From Actinomycetota bacterium (GTDB lineage: Bacteria; Actinomycetota; Acidimicrobiia; Acidimicrobiales; CADCTF01): a stretch of 17,530 bases of DNA. Position 1 is the first letter of the stretch; each line of letters starts with the position of its first letter. The stretch spans positions 1 to 17,530 of the forward strand of contig JAHWJQ010000018.1 of the NCBI GenBank assembly GCA_019348305.1. The letters run 5' to 3'. The position numbers were made by a program, and so were the translations under genes. The notes beneath the pieces are model-generated. The model made no database searches. It was not told where the DNA came from and saw only the letters and a program-made list of their open reading frames with translations. Below, piece by piece: positions 1 through 7,992 of the stretch.

Positions 1-1
1 C

Positions 2-313
2 GGCGACCCCGAGCCCGATGACGTGCCGTGGCTTCCGCAGGAACCCGACCCGGCGCAGAGCCCCGGGCAGACCCGACTGTGGCAGCCCGCCGCCGCGAGC
101 CGCGACCGGCAGCTCGAGCTGAACCGGCACGCCCAGGAGTTCTTCACCGGCGCCTACCCCGACTCGTGGGCCGCCGGGCACCTGCTCGAGCGGCTCGGCA
201 CCGACCTGATCGACGACCCCCGGTTCGCCCCCGGCTACGCCCCGGCGTCCTGGACCAAGCTGACCGATCACCTACGCGGGCTCGGCGCGAGCGAGGCTGA
301 GCTGCGCGACGCC
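2..313 (+). other. DnaG/Toprim_N-like primase segment joined in frame to the TreS tail
   Basis: The first ~100 codons look like the N-terminal (Toprim_N) part of a DnaG-type or mobile-element primase. Visible features are an AQEFFTGAYPDSWAAGHLLE helix (A..fy......a..YL pattern), then RFAPGYAPASWTKLTDHL (the F.lGYAP..W..L..hL signature) and GLGASEAELRDA (G.s..eL..aG pattern). In a primase the next residues would be a Gly-Leu step leading to the TOPRIM domain; here the frame instead continues as TreS. The changeover lies around 299-316, near CTGCGCGACGCC, where both parents could plausibly share a short CGCGAC tract because TreS proteins often carry RD-x-SS there. Upstream residues (DDVPWLPQEPDPAQ) are low-complexity and unassigned. 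The identification rests on remembered family patterns, not a search. Confidence 0.65.
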
Positions 314-637
314 AGCTCGATGATCCACTGGATGCGGCGGATGATCGAGGTCCGAAAGCAGCATGCGTTGTTCGGCACCGGCAGCTTCGAGGTGGTCAAC
401 GTCGACAACCCGTCGGTGCTGGCCTACGTCCGCCAGCAGGACGACGACGTCGTCCTCTGCGTCAACAACCTCAGCCGCTTCGCCCAACCCGCCGAGCTGC
501 CCTTGCAGCACTTGGCGGGCCGCACGCCCATCGAGCTCCTGGGCCGGGTGCCGTTCCCCAAGGTGGGCGACCTGCCCTACTTCGTGACCCTCGGCCCCTA
601 TGCCTTCTACTGGTTCCAGCTGGTGGAGCAGCAGTGA
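2..637 (+). CDS. treS: Trehalose synthase (TreS) C-terminal part, partial, fused to a foreign N-terminal segment
   Basis: The frame is open from the window edge and ends at the TGA at 635-637. From about base 305 onward it is clearly the end of maltose alpha-D-glucosyltransferase/trehalose synthase: the last helices of the GH13 barrel (SSMIHWMRRMIEVRKQHALF) and the C-terminal beta domain (VLAYVRQQDDDVVLCVNNLS; GDLPYFVTLGPYAFYWFQL). TreS interconverts trehalose and maltose in the cytoplasm, and the next gene phosphorylates maltose. Only about 110 residues of the usual 550-600 are present. None of the catalytic GH13 residues are in the window. The residues just before the SSMIHW segment should read like the conserved TreS stretch with PVYGYQAVNVEAQ. 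That stretch is absent and replaced by unrelated sequence (see the separate segment entry), so this is not an intact TreS. The stop overlaps the maltokinase GTG start. Confidence is high for TreS identity of the 3' half and low that the whole frame is a native protein. Confidence 0.85.
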   Translation, partial: GDPEPDDVPWLPQEPDPAQSPGQTRLWQPAAASRDRQLELNRHAQEFFTGAYPDSWAAGHLLERLGTDLIDDPRFAPGYAPASWTKLTDHLRGLGASEAELRDASSMIHWMRRMIEVRKQHALFGTGSFEVVNVDNPSVLAYVRQQDDDVVLCVNNLSRFAQPAELPLQHLAGRTPIELLGRVPFPKVGDLPYFVTLGPYAFYWFQLVEQQ

Positions 638-1917
638 TCGATGGCCTGGCGGACCTGCTCCCGGGTCACCTGGCCCGCCAACGGTGGTTTGCCGGCTCCG
701 AGCCCGAGAAGGTGGAGGTCGTCGAACACGACCGGATGGGCGAACGCCTGCACTGGCTCCTGGTCGAGGCCGACGGTGCTCGTTACCAGCTGCTGATCGG
801 CCGGGCCGACCACACCACGCCCGAGTCCGTGCACGGAAACGACAGCGCCGTGGTGGGCCCAGCCGGAGGTCAGCTCTACTACGACGCCCTGTTGGACCCC
901 GAGCTGGCCAAGGACGTCCTGCACCGTTTGGCGCCCGACGAGGAGGTCTCCCGAGTGCGGCCGATGGGCGGCGAGCAGTCCAACAGCTCCGTCGTCTTCG
1001 ACGAGCGCCTCGTGCTCAAGGTGTTCCGCCGGATCCACGAGGGCCCCAACCCCGACATCGAGGTGACCACCGCGCTGGGCGAGGCCGGGTTCCCGCACGT
1101 CGCCGCCCCCATCGCCGCCTGGGAGCGGGCCGGCGCCTTCCTCGGGGTGGTGCAGCCCTTCCTGGGCGGTGGGACCGACGGCTGGTTGCTGGCCCTCACT
1201 TCGCTGCGCGATCTCTACGCCGGCGACTGCGAAGACCCGTCTGAGTGCGGCGGCGACTTCGGGGCGGAGGCCAAGCGGCTGGGGAACGTGACGGGCCGAA
1301 TGCACGTGGCACTGGCGGGGGCGTTCGAAAGCCAGGCCGGTGACCCGGAAGCGTGGCTCGCGGTGATGGAGCACCAGTTGGACCGGGTGGGTGCCGGGCG
1401 GGAGTGGGAGCCGCAGGCCCGCAAGATGCTGGCTCAGGTGCGGGCGGTGCCCGACCCGCCCGCCATCCGAGTGCACGGCGACTACCACCTCGGCCAGGTG
1501 CTCAGGACCGACACCGGCTGGTTCGTGCTCGACTTCGAGGGCGAGCCGGCCCGGCCGCTCGAGGAGCGCCGGCAGCCGTCGTCCCCCCTCAAGGACGTCG
1601 CCGGCATGATCAGGTCGTTCGACTACGCCAGCGCCGTGGCGCTGCGCGAGCGTCCCGAGGAGGAGCGGCCGGCGCACCTGCGACAGGCGAGGGCGTGGGC
1701 GGAGCGCAACCGCCGCTCCTTCCTCGACGGCTACCTGGCAACCGAAGGCGTGGCCGGTCTGCTGGGGGGGGACAGCGAGGACGTGGTGGCGGCGCTGGCG
1801 GCATGGGAGCTGGACAAGGCGATCTACGAGCTGGGCTACGAGCTGGCTCACCGCCCCGACTGGGTGGAGATCCCCGAAGCCGCCATCAGCCGGCTGGTTT
1901 CGGGGTTGGAGGACTGA
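634..1917 (+). CDS. mak: Maltokinase (Mak/Pep2)
   Basis: The 427-residue product is a cytoplasmic ATP:maltose 1-phosphotransferase that makes maltose 1-phosphate for GlgE. It has an aminoglycoside-phosphotransferase-like kinase fold. An N-terminal cap opens with [10 protein letters not shown], typical of Mak. A nucleotide-loop equivalent, [20 protein letters not shown], carries the likely ATP-binding Lys129. The catalytic loop is [11 protein letters not shown] with Asp283, and the metal-binding motif is [10 protein letters not shown] with Asp300/Glu302. Length matches stand-alone maltokinases (about 430-450). The start is GTG at 634, overlapping the TreS stop as GTGA, and the stop overlaps GlgB as ATGA. 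These overlaps indicate one polycistronic, translationally coupled message. TreS and Mak are fused in some actinobacteria and separate here. No missing key residues were noticed. Confidence 0.93.
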   Translation: MIDGLADLLPGHLARQRWFAGSEPEKVEVVEHDRMGERLHWLLVEADGARYQLLIGRADHTTPESVHGNDSAVVGPAGGQLYYDALLDPELAKDVLHRLAPDEEVSRVRPMGGEQSNSSVVFDERLVLKVFRRIHEGPNPDIEVTTALGEAGFPHVAAPIAAWERAGAFLGVVQPFLGGGTDGWLLALTSLRDLYAGDCEDPSECGGDFGAEAKRLGNVTGRMHVALAGAFESQAGDPEAWLAVMEHQLDRVGAGREWEPQARKMLAQVRAVPDPPAIRVHGDYHLGQVLRTDTGWFVLDFEGEPARPLEERRQPSSPLKDVAGMIRSFDYASAVALRERPEEERPAHLRQARAWAERNRRSFLDGYLATEGVAGLLGGDSEDVVAALAAWELDKAIYELGYELAHRPDWVEIPEAAISRLVSGLED

Positions 1918-4133
1918 TGGCCAAGACGACAGAGACCGCGGCGACGGGACACGTCGACCCGTCCCAAGAACAGATCGACCGGCTGGTGCGGGGCGAGCAC
2001 TCCGACCCCCACCAGGTCCTCGGGCTGCACAAGCTCGACCGCACCTCCATCGTTCGGGCCTACCGGCCCGAGGCCTCCGCCATGCGGGTGCTCCTCGGCG
2101 ACGGCCGGGTGGTGGAGATGACCAGGGTGCGCGACGCCGGCGTCTTCGAGGCCGAGGTCGACGAGGCGGCGGCGGAGGGGTACGAGCTGGAGGCCACCTA
2201 CCCCTCGGGAGACACGGTGGCCTTCGGCGACCCCTATCGCTTCTGGCCGACGCTGGGCGAGATCGACCTGCACCTGGTGGGCGAGGGTCGCCACCACGAC
2301 CTCTGGAACCAGCTCGGCGCCAACAACCGTGTGCACGAAGGCTCGGCCGGTACCGCCTTCGCCGTGTGGGCGCCCAACGCCCGCAGCGTCCGCGTCGTGG
2401 GCGACTGGAACCTGTGGGACGGGCGCTTGCATCCGATGCGCACGCTCGGGGGATCAGGCGTCTGGGAGCTCTTCATCCCCGGGGTGGAGCCGGGGGCCCG
2501 CTACAAGTTCGAGATCCTCACCCCGGCCGGCCATGTCACCGTCAAGGCCGACCCCATGGCCTTTGCCACCGAGTGCCCTCCTGGCACGGCCAGTGTCGTG
2601 TCGGCCAGCTCCTACACCTGGCGCGACGAGGAATGGGTGGCCCGCCGGGACGAGACGGACTGGCTCCACCAGCCCATGGCCGTGTACGAGCTCCACCTCG
2701 AGTCGTGGCGGCGACGCCCCGACGAAGGCGACCGCCCGCTCACCTACCGGGAGATGGCCGAACAGCTGCCCGAGTACGTGGCCGACCTCGGCTTCACCCA
2801 CGTGGAGATGCTCCCGGTGGCCGAACACCCCTTCGGCGGCTCGTGGGGCTACCAGGTCACGTCGTACTACGCCCCAACGGCCCGCTTCGGGACGCCGGAC
2901 GACTTCCGGTTCCTCGTCGACGCCCTGCACCAGCGGGGGATCGGCGTGATCGTCGACTGGGTGCCCGCCCACTTCCCCAAAGACGACTGGGCGTTGGCTC
3001 GCTTCGACGGCACCGCGCTGTACGAGCACGAGGACCCGCGCAAGGGGGAGCACCCGGACTGGGGCACCCTCGTGTTCAACTTCGCCCGCAACGAGGTGCG
3101 CAACTTCCTCATCTCCAACGCCTTGTACTGGATGGAGGAGTTCCACATCGACGGGCTGCGGGTGGATGCGGTGGCCTCGATGCTCTATCTCGACTACTCG
3201 CGCAAGGAGGGGGAGTGGATCCCCAACGAGCACGGTGGCCGGGAGAACCTCGAAGCGGTGGACTTCCTGCGGGAGCTGAACGAGGTGGTCTACGCCGAGC
3301 ACCCGGGCGCCATGATGGTCGCCGAGGAGTCGACGGCGTGGCCCGGCGTGAGCCGCCCGGTGTACTTGGGCGGGCTGGGCTTCGGGTTCAAGTGGAACAT
3401 GGGCTGGATGCACGACACGCTCGACTACTTCTCCAAGGAGCCCGTCTACCGCCGCTACCACCACAACCAGCTCACCTTCGGCCTCCTCTATGCCTTCAGT
3501 GAGAACTTCGTGCTGCCGCTCTCCCACGACGAGGTCGTGCACGGCAAGGGGTCGCTGCTCAACAAGATGCCCGGCGACCGCTGGCAGAAGTCGGCCAACC
3601 TGCGGGCGCTGCTGGCCTGGATGTGGGCCCACCCGGGCAAGCAGTTGCTGTTCATGGGGGGCGAGCTGGCCCAGTCGACCGAGTGGAACCACAACACCAG
3701 CCTCGACTGGCATCTGTTGGAGTTCCCCGAGCACCGCGGCGTGCAGGACCTCGTCCGCGCCCTCAACCGCGAATACCGCGACAGGCCGGCGCTGTGGGAG
3801 AGGGACTTCAGCCCTGACGGCTTCCGCTGGATCGACGCCAGCGACGTCGACTCCAACGTCTTGTCCTTCCTTCGCCTCGGCTCCGACGGAGACACGATGC
3901 TGGCCTGCATCGCCAACCTCGCTCCGGTGACCAGGCAGGGGTACCGGGTGGGCCTGCCGCGCGCCGGGAGGTGGCGCGAGGCCCTCAACACCGATGCCAG
4001 CGTCTTCGGTGGCAGCGACGTCGGCAACGCAGGGGCGGTCGAGGCCGCCGAGGGGTCATGGCACGGCCTGCCGCACTCGGCCACCGTCGTCCTGCCCCCC
4101 CTCTCGGTGCTGTGGCTGGTGCCCGAGGACTGA
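1917..4133 (+). CDS. glgB: 1,4-alpha-glucan branching enzyme (GlgB, GH13)
   Basis: The 738-residue GlgB cuts alpha-1,4 glucan and rejoins it in alpha-1,6 linkage, branching the polymer built by GlgE or GlgA. Domain order: an N-terminal domain opening [14 protein letters not shown] (about 25-120), a CBM48 module (about 130-225, [18 protein letters not shown]), a GH13 barrel (about 260-610) and a C-terminal beta domain. Catalytic residues are visible: nucleophile Asp417 in [17 protein letters not shown], acid Glu470 in MVAEEST and the third carboxylate Asp538 in [12 protein letters not shown]. The spacings of 53 and 68 residues match E. coli GlgB D405/E458/D526. The start is ATG at 1917 (MAKTTETA), overlapping the Mak stop. 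The frame stays open further upstream, but that part is only a shadow of mak. Length is typical for the family. Confidence 0.97.
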   Translation: MAKTTETAATGHVDPSQEQIDRLVRGEHSDPHQVLGLHKLDRTSIVRAYRPEASAMRVLLGDGRVVEMTRVRDAGVFEAEVDEAAAEGYELEATYPSGDTVAFGDPYRFWPTLGEIDLHLVGEGRHHDLWNQLGANNRVHEGSAGTAFAVWAPNARSVRVVGDWNLWDGRLHPMRTLGGSGVWELFIPGVEPGARYKFEILTPAGHVTVKADPMAFATECPPGTASVVSASSYTWRDEEWVARRDETDWLHQPMAVYELHLESWRRRPDEGDRPLTYREMAEQLPEYVADLGFTHVEMLPVAEHPFGGSWGYQVTSYYAPTARFGTPDDFRFLVDALHQRGIGVIVDWVPAHFPKDDWALARFDGTALYEHEDPRKGEHPDWGTLVFNFARNEVRNFLISNALYWMEEFHIDGLRVDAVASMLYLDYSRKEGEWIPNEHGGRENLEAVDFLRELNEVVYAEHPGAMMVAEESTAWPGVSRPVYLGGLGFGFKWNMGWMHDTLDYFSKEPVYRRYHHNQLTFGLLYAFSENFVLPLSHDEVVHGKGSLLNKMPGDRWQKSANLRALLAWMWAHPGKQLLFMGGELAQSTEWNHNTSLDWHLLEFPEHRGVQDLVRALNREYRDRPALWERDFSPDGFRWIDASDVDSNVLSFLRLGSDGDTMLACIANLAPVTRQGYRVGLPRAGRWREALNTDASVFGGSDVGNAGAVEAAEGSWHGLPHSATVVLPPLSVLWLVPED

Positions 4134-6433
4134 CGGAGGCCGAGCTGCCCCTGGCCCTGGCCGTCCACGGCCACTTCTACCAACCCCCACGCGAGAACCC
4201 CTGGACCGAGGAGGTGCCGCGGGAGCCATCGGCGGCCCCGTTCCACGACTGGAACGAGCGCATCGCCCTCGAGTGCTACCGGCCCAACTCCTTCGCCCGG
4301 GTGCTCGACGAGCGCGGCCTCGTCGTGGCCATCGTCAACAACTACGAGCACCTCTCCTTCGACTTCGGTCCCACACTGCTGTCGTGGCTCGACGACCACG
4401 AGCCCGAGGCCTACCGGCGGGTGCTCGACGCCGACCGCCGGGGTGGCGGCGCCATCGCCCAGACCTACTTCCACGTGATCCTCCCCCTGGCCACCGAGCG
4501 CGACGTGCGCACCCAGGTGCGCTGGGGGCTGGCCGAGTTCTCCCACCGGTTCGGCCGTCGGGCCGAGGGCATGTGGCTGCCGGAGACGGCGGTCAACGAC
4601 GAAGTGCTGCGGGTGCTGGCCGAGGAGGGAGTCGGCTTCACCATCCTGGCGCCGACCCAGGCGGCCGGGCCCATCGACGTGCACCGGCCCTACCGGTGGT
4701 TCCACCCGGAGCAGCCGGGACGGGGGGTCGACCTCGTCTTCTACGACGGCGGCCTGTCCCATGCCGTCGCCTTCGAGCTCAAGAGCCTGACCAGCCAGAC
4801 CTTGCTCGACCGGGTACAACAAGCGGGAGCCGGCGGTGGGCTCGTCACGGTGGCTGCCGACGGCGAGACCTTCGGCCACCACCACCACTGGGGAGACCGC
4901 CTGATCGCCTATGCGCTGGCCGTCGAGGCCCCCAAGCGGGGGATCGAGGTGACCAACGTGGCCGGCTTCTTGCGCGACAACCCGCCGGGCGAGCCGGTGG
5001 AGGTGGTCGAAAGCGCCTGGTCCTGTGCCCACGGCGTGGGCCGGTGGAAACAGGACTGTGGCTGTTCGACGGGGAGCCAACCCGGCTGGAACCAGCGCTG
5101 GCGGAGGCCGCTGCGCGCCGCTCTCGATGTCGTGCGGGAAGCCGTCGACGAGGTGTTCGAGCGCCGAGGTGCGGAGGTGATGGCGGACCCGTGGGTGGCC
5201 AGGGACGACTACGTCCAGGTCCTGCTCGGAGCCGAGACGCCGGAGGCGTTCGCCTCCCGCCACGTCACCGCCGACGACCCGGTGGTCGCGCTCACCCTGC
5301 TCGAGGCGCAACGGCATTCACTGGCCATGTACACCTCCTGTGGCTGGTTCTTCGACGACCTGGCCGGGCTGGAGGCGGTGCAGGTGCTGCGCTACGCGGC
5401 CCGGGCCATGGACTGCCTGGCCGAGATCGGCGAGGAGCCGCCGCTGTCGGAGTTCCTGGACGTGCTCGGCGAGGCCCGCAGCAACGTGGCCGGCGAGGGC
5501 GACGGCCGCGACGTCTGGGCCCGTCACGTGGTGCCGGCCCGGGTCGACGGCGAGCGCGTTGTGGCCCACCTGGCCCTCATCGAGTTGCTGGAGGGCCGAA
5601 AACCGCCGGGCCGCGTCGCCGTCTACGACGTCGAGGTGGCCGACCACGGAGTCCGCCACCGGGGCGCCGTCAGCCTCTGTTGGGGACAGTTGTCCCTCAC
5701 CCACCGCCGGACCGGCCGCCGCAGCAGCCACGTCTATGCCGCGCTGCACCTGGGGGGGCTCGAGGTGCTCGGCGCGACCCGCCGGGCCAACGACGAGCAG
5801 GACCGCGCCGTGCTGGCCTGGCTGCAGCAGTCGTTCGCCGAGGGCGCGCCGGTCACGACGCTCCTACGGTTGGTGAGCGACGGCTTCGGCCCCCGCGAGT
5901 TCGGCCTCCACTCGGCCCTGCCCGATGCGGCCGAGCAGTTCCTGCAGGGAGCGGCCCACGACCTCGCCGACCGCTTGGCCGGCGCCTACGGCCGGCTGTT
6001 CTCCGACCACCGGCCCATGCTCGCCACCCTGGCCGCTGCCGGCTACCAGCTCCCCCCCGAGCTGCGGGCGCCGGCCGAGCTGGCCCTGGCCCGCAGGCTG
6101 GAGGAGGAGGTGGCGGCCCACCGCGGCTCCCTCGACCCGGGTGACTACGAGGGCGCCCTGGCGGTGGCCGCCGAGGCAGAGGCCAGCGGTGTGGCGCTCC
6201 AGGCGCCCCAGGCCAAGGCGACCTTCGACCGGTTGTTCCTGGGGGCCGTCGAACGGGCGGTAGTGGATCCTCAGGGGGTGAACCAGGCGCTGGGGGTGCT
6301 CGACCTCGCCCGCCAGCTCGGGTTGGAACCCGACCTCTGCCGGCCCCAGGAGGTCGTGTGGGAGGCGACGATGGCTGGCGTTGCCGGCGCCGAGCTGCGC
6401 CGGCTGGCGGAGGCCCTCGGCGTGGCCACCTGA
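4112..6433 (+). CDS. DUF3536 / GH57-family glycoside hydrolase-like protein
   Basis: About 773 residues from GTG 4112. The N-terminal half is a GH57-like barrel: [13 protein letters not shown] (His19-Pro26, GH57 region 1), [10 protein letters not shown] (region 2), [11 protein letters not shown] with Glu158 as candidate nucleophile, and [16 protein letters not shown] with Asp250 as candidate acid. Next comes the DUF3536 hallmark [16 protein letters not shown] (Cys305, His307, Cys316, Cys318), which may bind a metal. The C-terminal half (about 390-773) is helical. GH57 enzymes act on alpha-glucans (amylases, branching enzymes, glucanotransferases). Position downstream of glgB suggests alpha-glucan processing, but no substrate can be read from sequence. 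The start is uncertain. GTG 4112 lies inside glgB with no Shine-Dalgarno. A CTG at 4145 has GGAGG at 4135-4139 five bases ahead. An ATG far upstream at 3971 would need a 163-base overlap and is unlikely. Confidence 0.85.
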   Translation: MAGARGLTEAELPLALAVHGHFYQPPRENPWTEEVPREPSAAPFHDWNERIALECYRPNSFARVLDERGLVVAIVNNYEHLSFDFGPTLLSWLDDHEPEAYRRVLDADRRGGGAIAQTYFHVILPLATERDVRTQVRWGLAEFSHRFGRRAEGMWLPETAVNDEVLRVLAEEGVGFTILAPTQAAGPIDVHRPYRWFHPEQPGRGVDLVFYDGGLSHAVAFELKSLTSQTLLDRVQQAGAGGGLVTVAADGETFGHHHHWGDRLIAYALAVEAPKRGIEVTNVAGFLRDNPPGEPVEVVESAWSCAHGVGRWKQDCGCSTGSQPGWNQRWRRPLRAALDVVREAVDEVFERRGAEVMADPWVARDDYVQVLLGAETPEAFASRHVTADDPVVALTLLEAQRHSLAMYTSCGWFFDDLAGLEAVQVLRYAARAMDCLAEIGEEPPLSEFLDVLGEARSNVAGEGDGRDVWARHVVPARVDGERVVAHLALIELLEGRKPPGRVAVYDVEVADHGVRHRGAVSLCWGQLSLTHRRTGRRSSHVYAALHLGGLEVLGATRRANDEQDRAVLAWLQQSFAEGAPVTTLLRLVSDGFGPREFGLHSALPDAAEQFLQGAAHDLADRLAGAYGRLFSDHRPMLATLAAAGYQLPPELRAPAELALARRLEEEVAAHRGSLDPGDYEGALAVAAEAEASGVALQAPQAKATFDRLFLGAVERAVVDPQGVNQALGVLDLARQLGLEPDLCRPQEVVWEATMAGVAGAELRRLAEALGVAT

Positions 6434-6453
6434 GCTCTCCCGTCTTTTGCGTT

Positions 6454-6473
6454 CCCCCGAACCGCTCAGGGGG
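6454..6473. terminator. Weak hairpin between convergent genes
   Basis: CCCCC at 6454-6458 pairs with GGGGG at 6469-6473 across a 10-base loop. It sits in and beside the 32-base gap between the DUF3536 stop and the SRPBCC stop, whose TGA falls in the loop. The location suits a bidirectional terminator. However, neither strand has a T-run after the stem, and a 5-bp stem is common by chance in GC-rich DNA. Confidence 0.2.
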
Positions 6474-6909
6474 TCGCTTCGACGCGGCGCCTGAGGTTGG
6501 CCAGGTTGTGCCGCCAGATGCGTCGCAACACCACGCTGCCGACCCCGCCGCCGAGGGGGCCGCCCATCCACCAGGGGAAGTCGAGGCGTTCCTCCCAAGT
6601 GAAGCGGGTACCGCCGCGCAGCTGGCGGCGCAGCGTGAAGCGGCCGGTGCCGGTTACCAGCCCGGTGTGGCGAATGCCCATCACCCGTCGCGGCTTCCAC
6701 TCCGTCACCACCATCTTGTCGGTGAGACGGAAAGGGCCCACCCGGGTCAGGCACTCGAAGGTGGTGCCGACGCCGGAGCGTCGCGGTGACGTGAAGCGGA
6801 TGGCGGCGGCGTCCTGCATCCACTCGACGTGGGAGGCGATGTCCTCGACCGCCGACCATACCCGCCGTGGGGAGGCGTGGATGAGGACCGACACCCGGAT
6901 GCGGCTCAC
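6466..6909 (-). CDS. SRPBCC-fold (polyketide cyclase/START-like) protein
   Basis: The 147-residue protein has the START/Bet v1-like pattern: an N-terminal strand and helix (IRVSVLIHASPRRVWSAVED), the following HVEWMQDAAAIRF stretch, antiparallel strands (GVGTTFECLTRVGPFRLTDK; RFTLRRQLRGGTRFTWEERL) and a long C-terminal helix (RRIWRHNLANLRRRVEA). This fold encloses a hydrophobic cavity; members bind lipids or other hydrophobic ligands, or are enzymes, so no specific substrate can be given. The GTG start at 6909 overlaps the GalT stop as GTGA, so it is the second gene of a two-gene minus-strand operon. A GPLGGGVGS glycine-rich loop precedes the last helix. Soluble, with no signal peptide. Confidence 0.85.
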   Translation of the reverse strand: MSRIRVSVLIHASPRRVWSAVEDIASHVEWMQDAAAIRFTSPRRSGVGTTFECLTRVGPFRLTDKMVVTEWKPRRVMGIRHTGLVTGTGRFTLRRQLRGGTRFTWEERLDFPWWMGGPLGGGVGSVVLRRIWRHNLANLRRRVEATP

Positions 6910-7889
6910 CCGCTGGTGGCTAACGCAGCCCGCAGTTCGGCTGCCGCGAACTCCGGCGGCACGATGTTGATGAACACGCCGGTGCCGAGCTCGAAGCCGG
7001 CTCGGGTGGTGACCTTGGGCAGCAGGTGCACATGCCAGTGGAAGTCCTCGGCAGAACGGAACGGCGAGTAGTGCAGCACCACGTTGTAGGCGACGTTGCC
7101 CACCGTGCGGCGCAGGCGGGCGAGTGCATCGCGCACGGCCCGGGCGACGGCTGCGAGGTCGGGGGCCTGCGCCCGGTGGGCCAGGGGCTCGTGGTCGCGG
7201 GGGATCACCAACATCTCATAGGGGGTTCCGCTCCAGTACGGACAGACCACGAGCACCCGCTCGTCGGCGGCCACGACCCGGTGCCCGGCCTCCTCCTCGG
7301 CGTCGAGGACCGTGCACAGCAGGCAGGCGCCGGCGAAGCGACTGAAGCCGGCCTGCTCGGCCATGAGCTCAGCGGGGACGAACGGGATGCCCAGCAGCTG
7401 GCCGTGCGGGTGGTCGAGCGACGCCCCGGCCTCGCGGCCAAAGTTGGTGATGAACTGGCTGTAGCGGATGCCGGGCACCGCCGCGTGCTCCGCGATGCGA
7501 TCGCGCACCGCTGACATCAACAGCTGGGCCTGGTCGTCTTCGAAGTCGGCCCAGCTGAGCTCGTGTTCGGGTGAGAACACCACCACTTCGTGGATCCCAC
7601 TCGCCGGCGCCTCGATGAACACGGGGCCGGCGTTGCGTACCGCCATCGCCTCGGTGCCGGAGAAGGCCGGGTAGAGGTTCGGTACGACCCGCACCTGCCA
7701 GGCACCTCCGGGGCCGTAGGTCTCCAGCGCCGGCGGGGTCGCCTCCTCGTTGCCCAGGCAGAACGGGCAGCGGGTGGGGTCTTCCTGGGCCGACGGAAGT
7801 CGCGGCGCGAAGGGGGCGGGACGGTCGGCGCGGTCGGAGCTGATCACGATCCACCGGCCGGTGAGCGGGTCGAGTCGGAGTTGGCTCAT
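6906..7889 (-). CDS. galT: Galactose-1-phosphate uridylyltransferase (GalT)
   Basis: The 327-residue GalT swaps UMP between UDP-glucose and galactose 1-phosphate (Leloir pathway), in the cytoplasm. The HIT-superfamily active site HPHGQ is present (His160, His162 nucleophile), preceded by the conserved NFGREAGASLDH. The zinc pair CPFC (Cys41, Cys44) and the second-domain motif FHWHVHLLPK (His284, His286, His288) are intact, with NLYPAFSG near residue 71. The start ATG 7889 (MSQLRLDPLTGRWIVIS) is chosen because conservation begins at RLDPLTGRWV. The frame is open 11 codons further up to 7922, but those residues are not family-like. No Shine-Dalgarno is obvious. It is divergent from the PaaK-like gene and coupled to the SRPBCC gene downstream. 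Some relatives are ADP-glucose or other NDP-sugar transferases, so strict galactose specificity is inferred. Confidence 0.93.
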   Translation of the reverse strand: MSQLRLDPLTGRWIVISSDRADRPAPFAPRLPSAQEDPTRCPFCLGNEEATPPALETYGPGGAWQVRVVPNLYPAFSGTEAMAVRNAGPVFIEAPASGIHEVVVFSPEHELSWADFEDDQAQLLMSAVRDRIAEHAAVPGIRYSQFITNFGREAGASLDHPHGQLLGIPFVPAELMAEQAGFSRFAGACLLCTVLDAEEEAGHRVVAADERVLVVCPYWSGTPYEMLVIPRDHEPLAHRAQAPDLAAVARAVRDALARLRRTVGNVAYNVVLHYSPFRSAEDFHWHVHLLPKVTTRAGFELGTGVFINIVPPEFAAAELRAALATSG

Positions 7890-7904
7890 CCGGGAAGCGC
7901 TACA

Positions 7905-7920
7905 GGGGCTGCCACGCCCC
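7905..7920. repeat. Small inverted repeat in the galT / paaK-like divergent gap
   Basis: GGGGC at 7905-7909 and GCCCC at 7916-7920 flank a 6-base loop, 16-31 bases upstream of the galT ATG. It could be an operator or a 5'-leader hairpin for galT. Short GC arms are frequent in this DNA, so the functional claim is weak. The whole intergenic region spans 7890-7992. Confidence 0.25.
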
Positions 7921-7975
7921 AACCGTATTCAATCTCGGGGAGTTCGGCCTTTCTTCCGACGCCCCCGGTCCCGGC

Positions 7976-7981
7976 TACCTT
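7976..7981 (+). promoter_or_regulatory. Candidate -10 element (leaderless) for the PaaK-like gene
   Basis: TACCTT fits the actinobacterial -10 pattern TAnnnT. It lies 8 bases before an in-frame GTG (7990) and 11 before the ATG (7993). No Shine-Dalgarno precedes either start, as expected for a leaderless message. No convincing -35 was seen. Confidence 0.35.
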
Positions 7982-7992
7982 CGGTGCCGGTG

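Noticed and set aside
607..1851. Long minus-strand open frame opposite maltokinase
   Set aside because: The plus strand has unmistakable Mak motifs. The antisense frame has low-complexity His/Gln/Arg-rich sequence with no family resemblance, as expected in GC-rich DNA.
1353..1916. N-terminal extension of GlgB from an upstream ATG
   Set aside because: This stretch encodes maltokinase in another frame. The extension is low-complexity, and GlgB homology begins after ATG 1917.
2454..3734. 426-codon minus-strand open frame within glgB
   Set aside because: It is a shadow of conserved GlgB catalytic sequence, with no motif of its own.
3488..5317. 609-codon minus-strand open frame across glgB and the GH57 gene
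   Set aside because: It spans two verified plus-strand genes and has no recognisable domain. Stop-poor antisense frames of this size are normal at this GC content.
7750..7992. N-terminal extension of the PaaK-like protein
   Set aside because: It overlaps the conserved GalT N-terminus on the other strand and has no family similarity. A promoter-like element sits just before 7990/7993.
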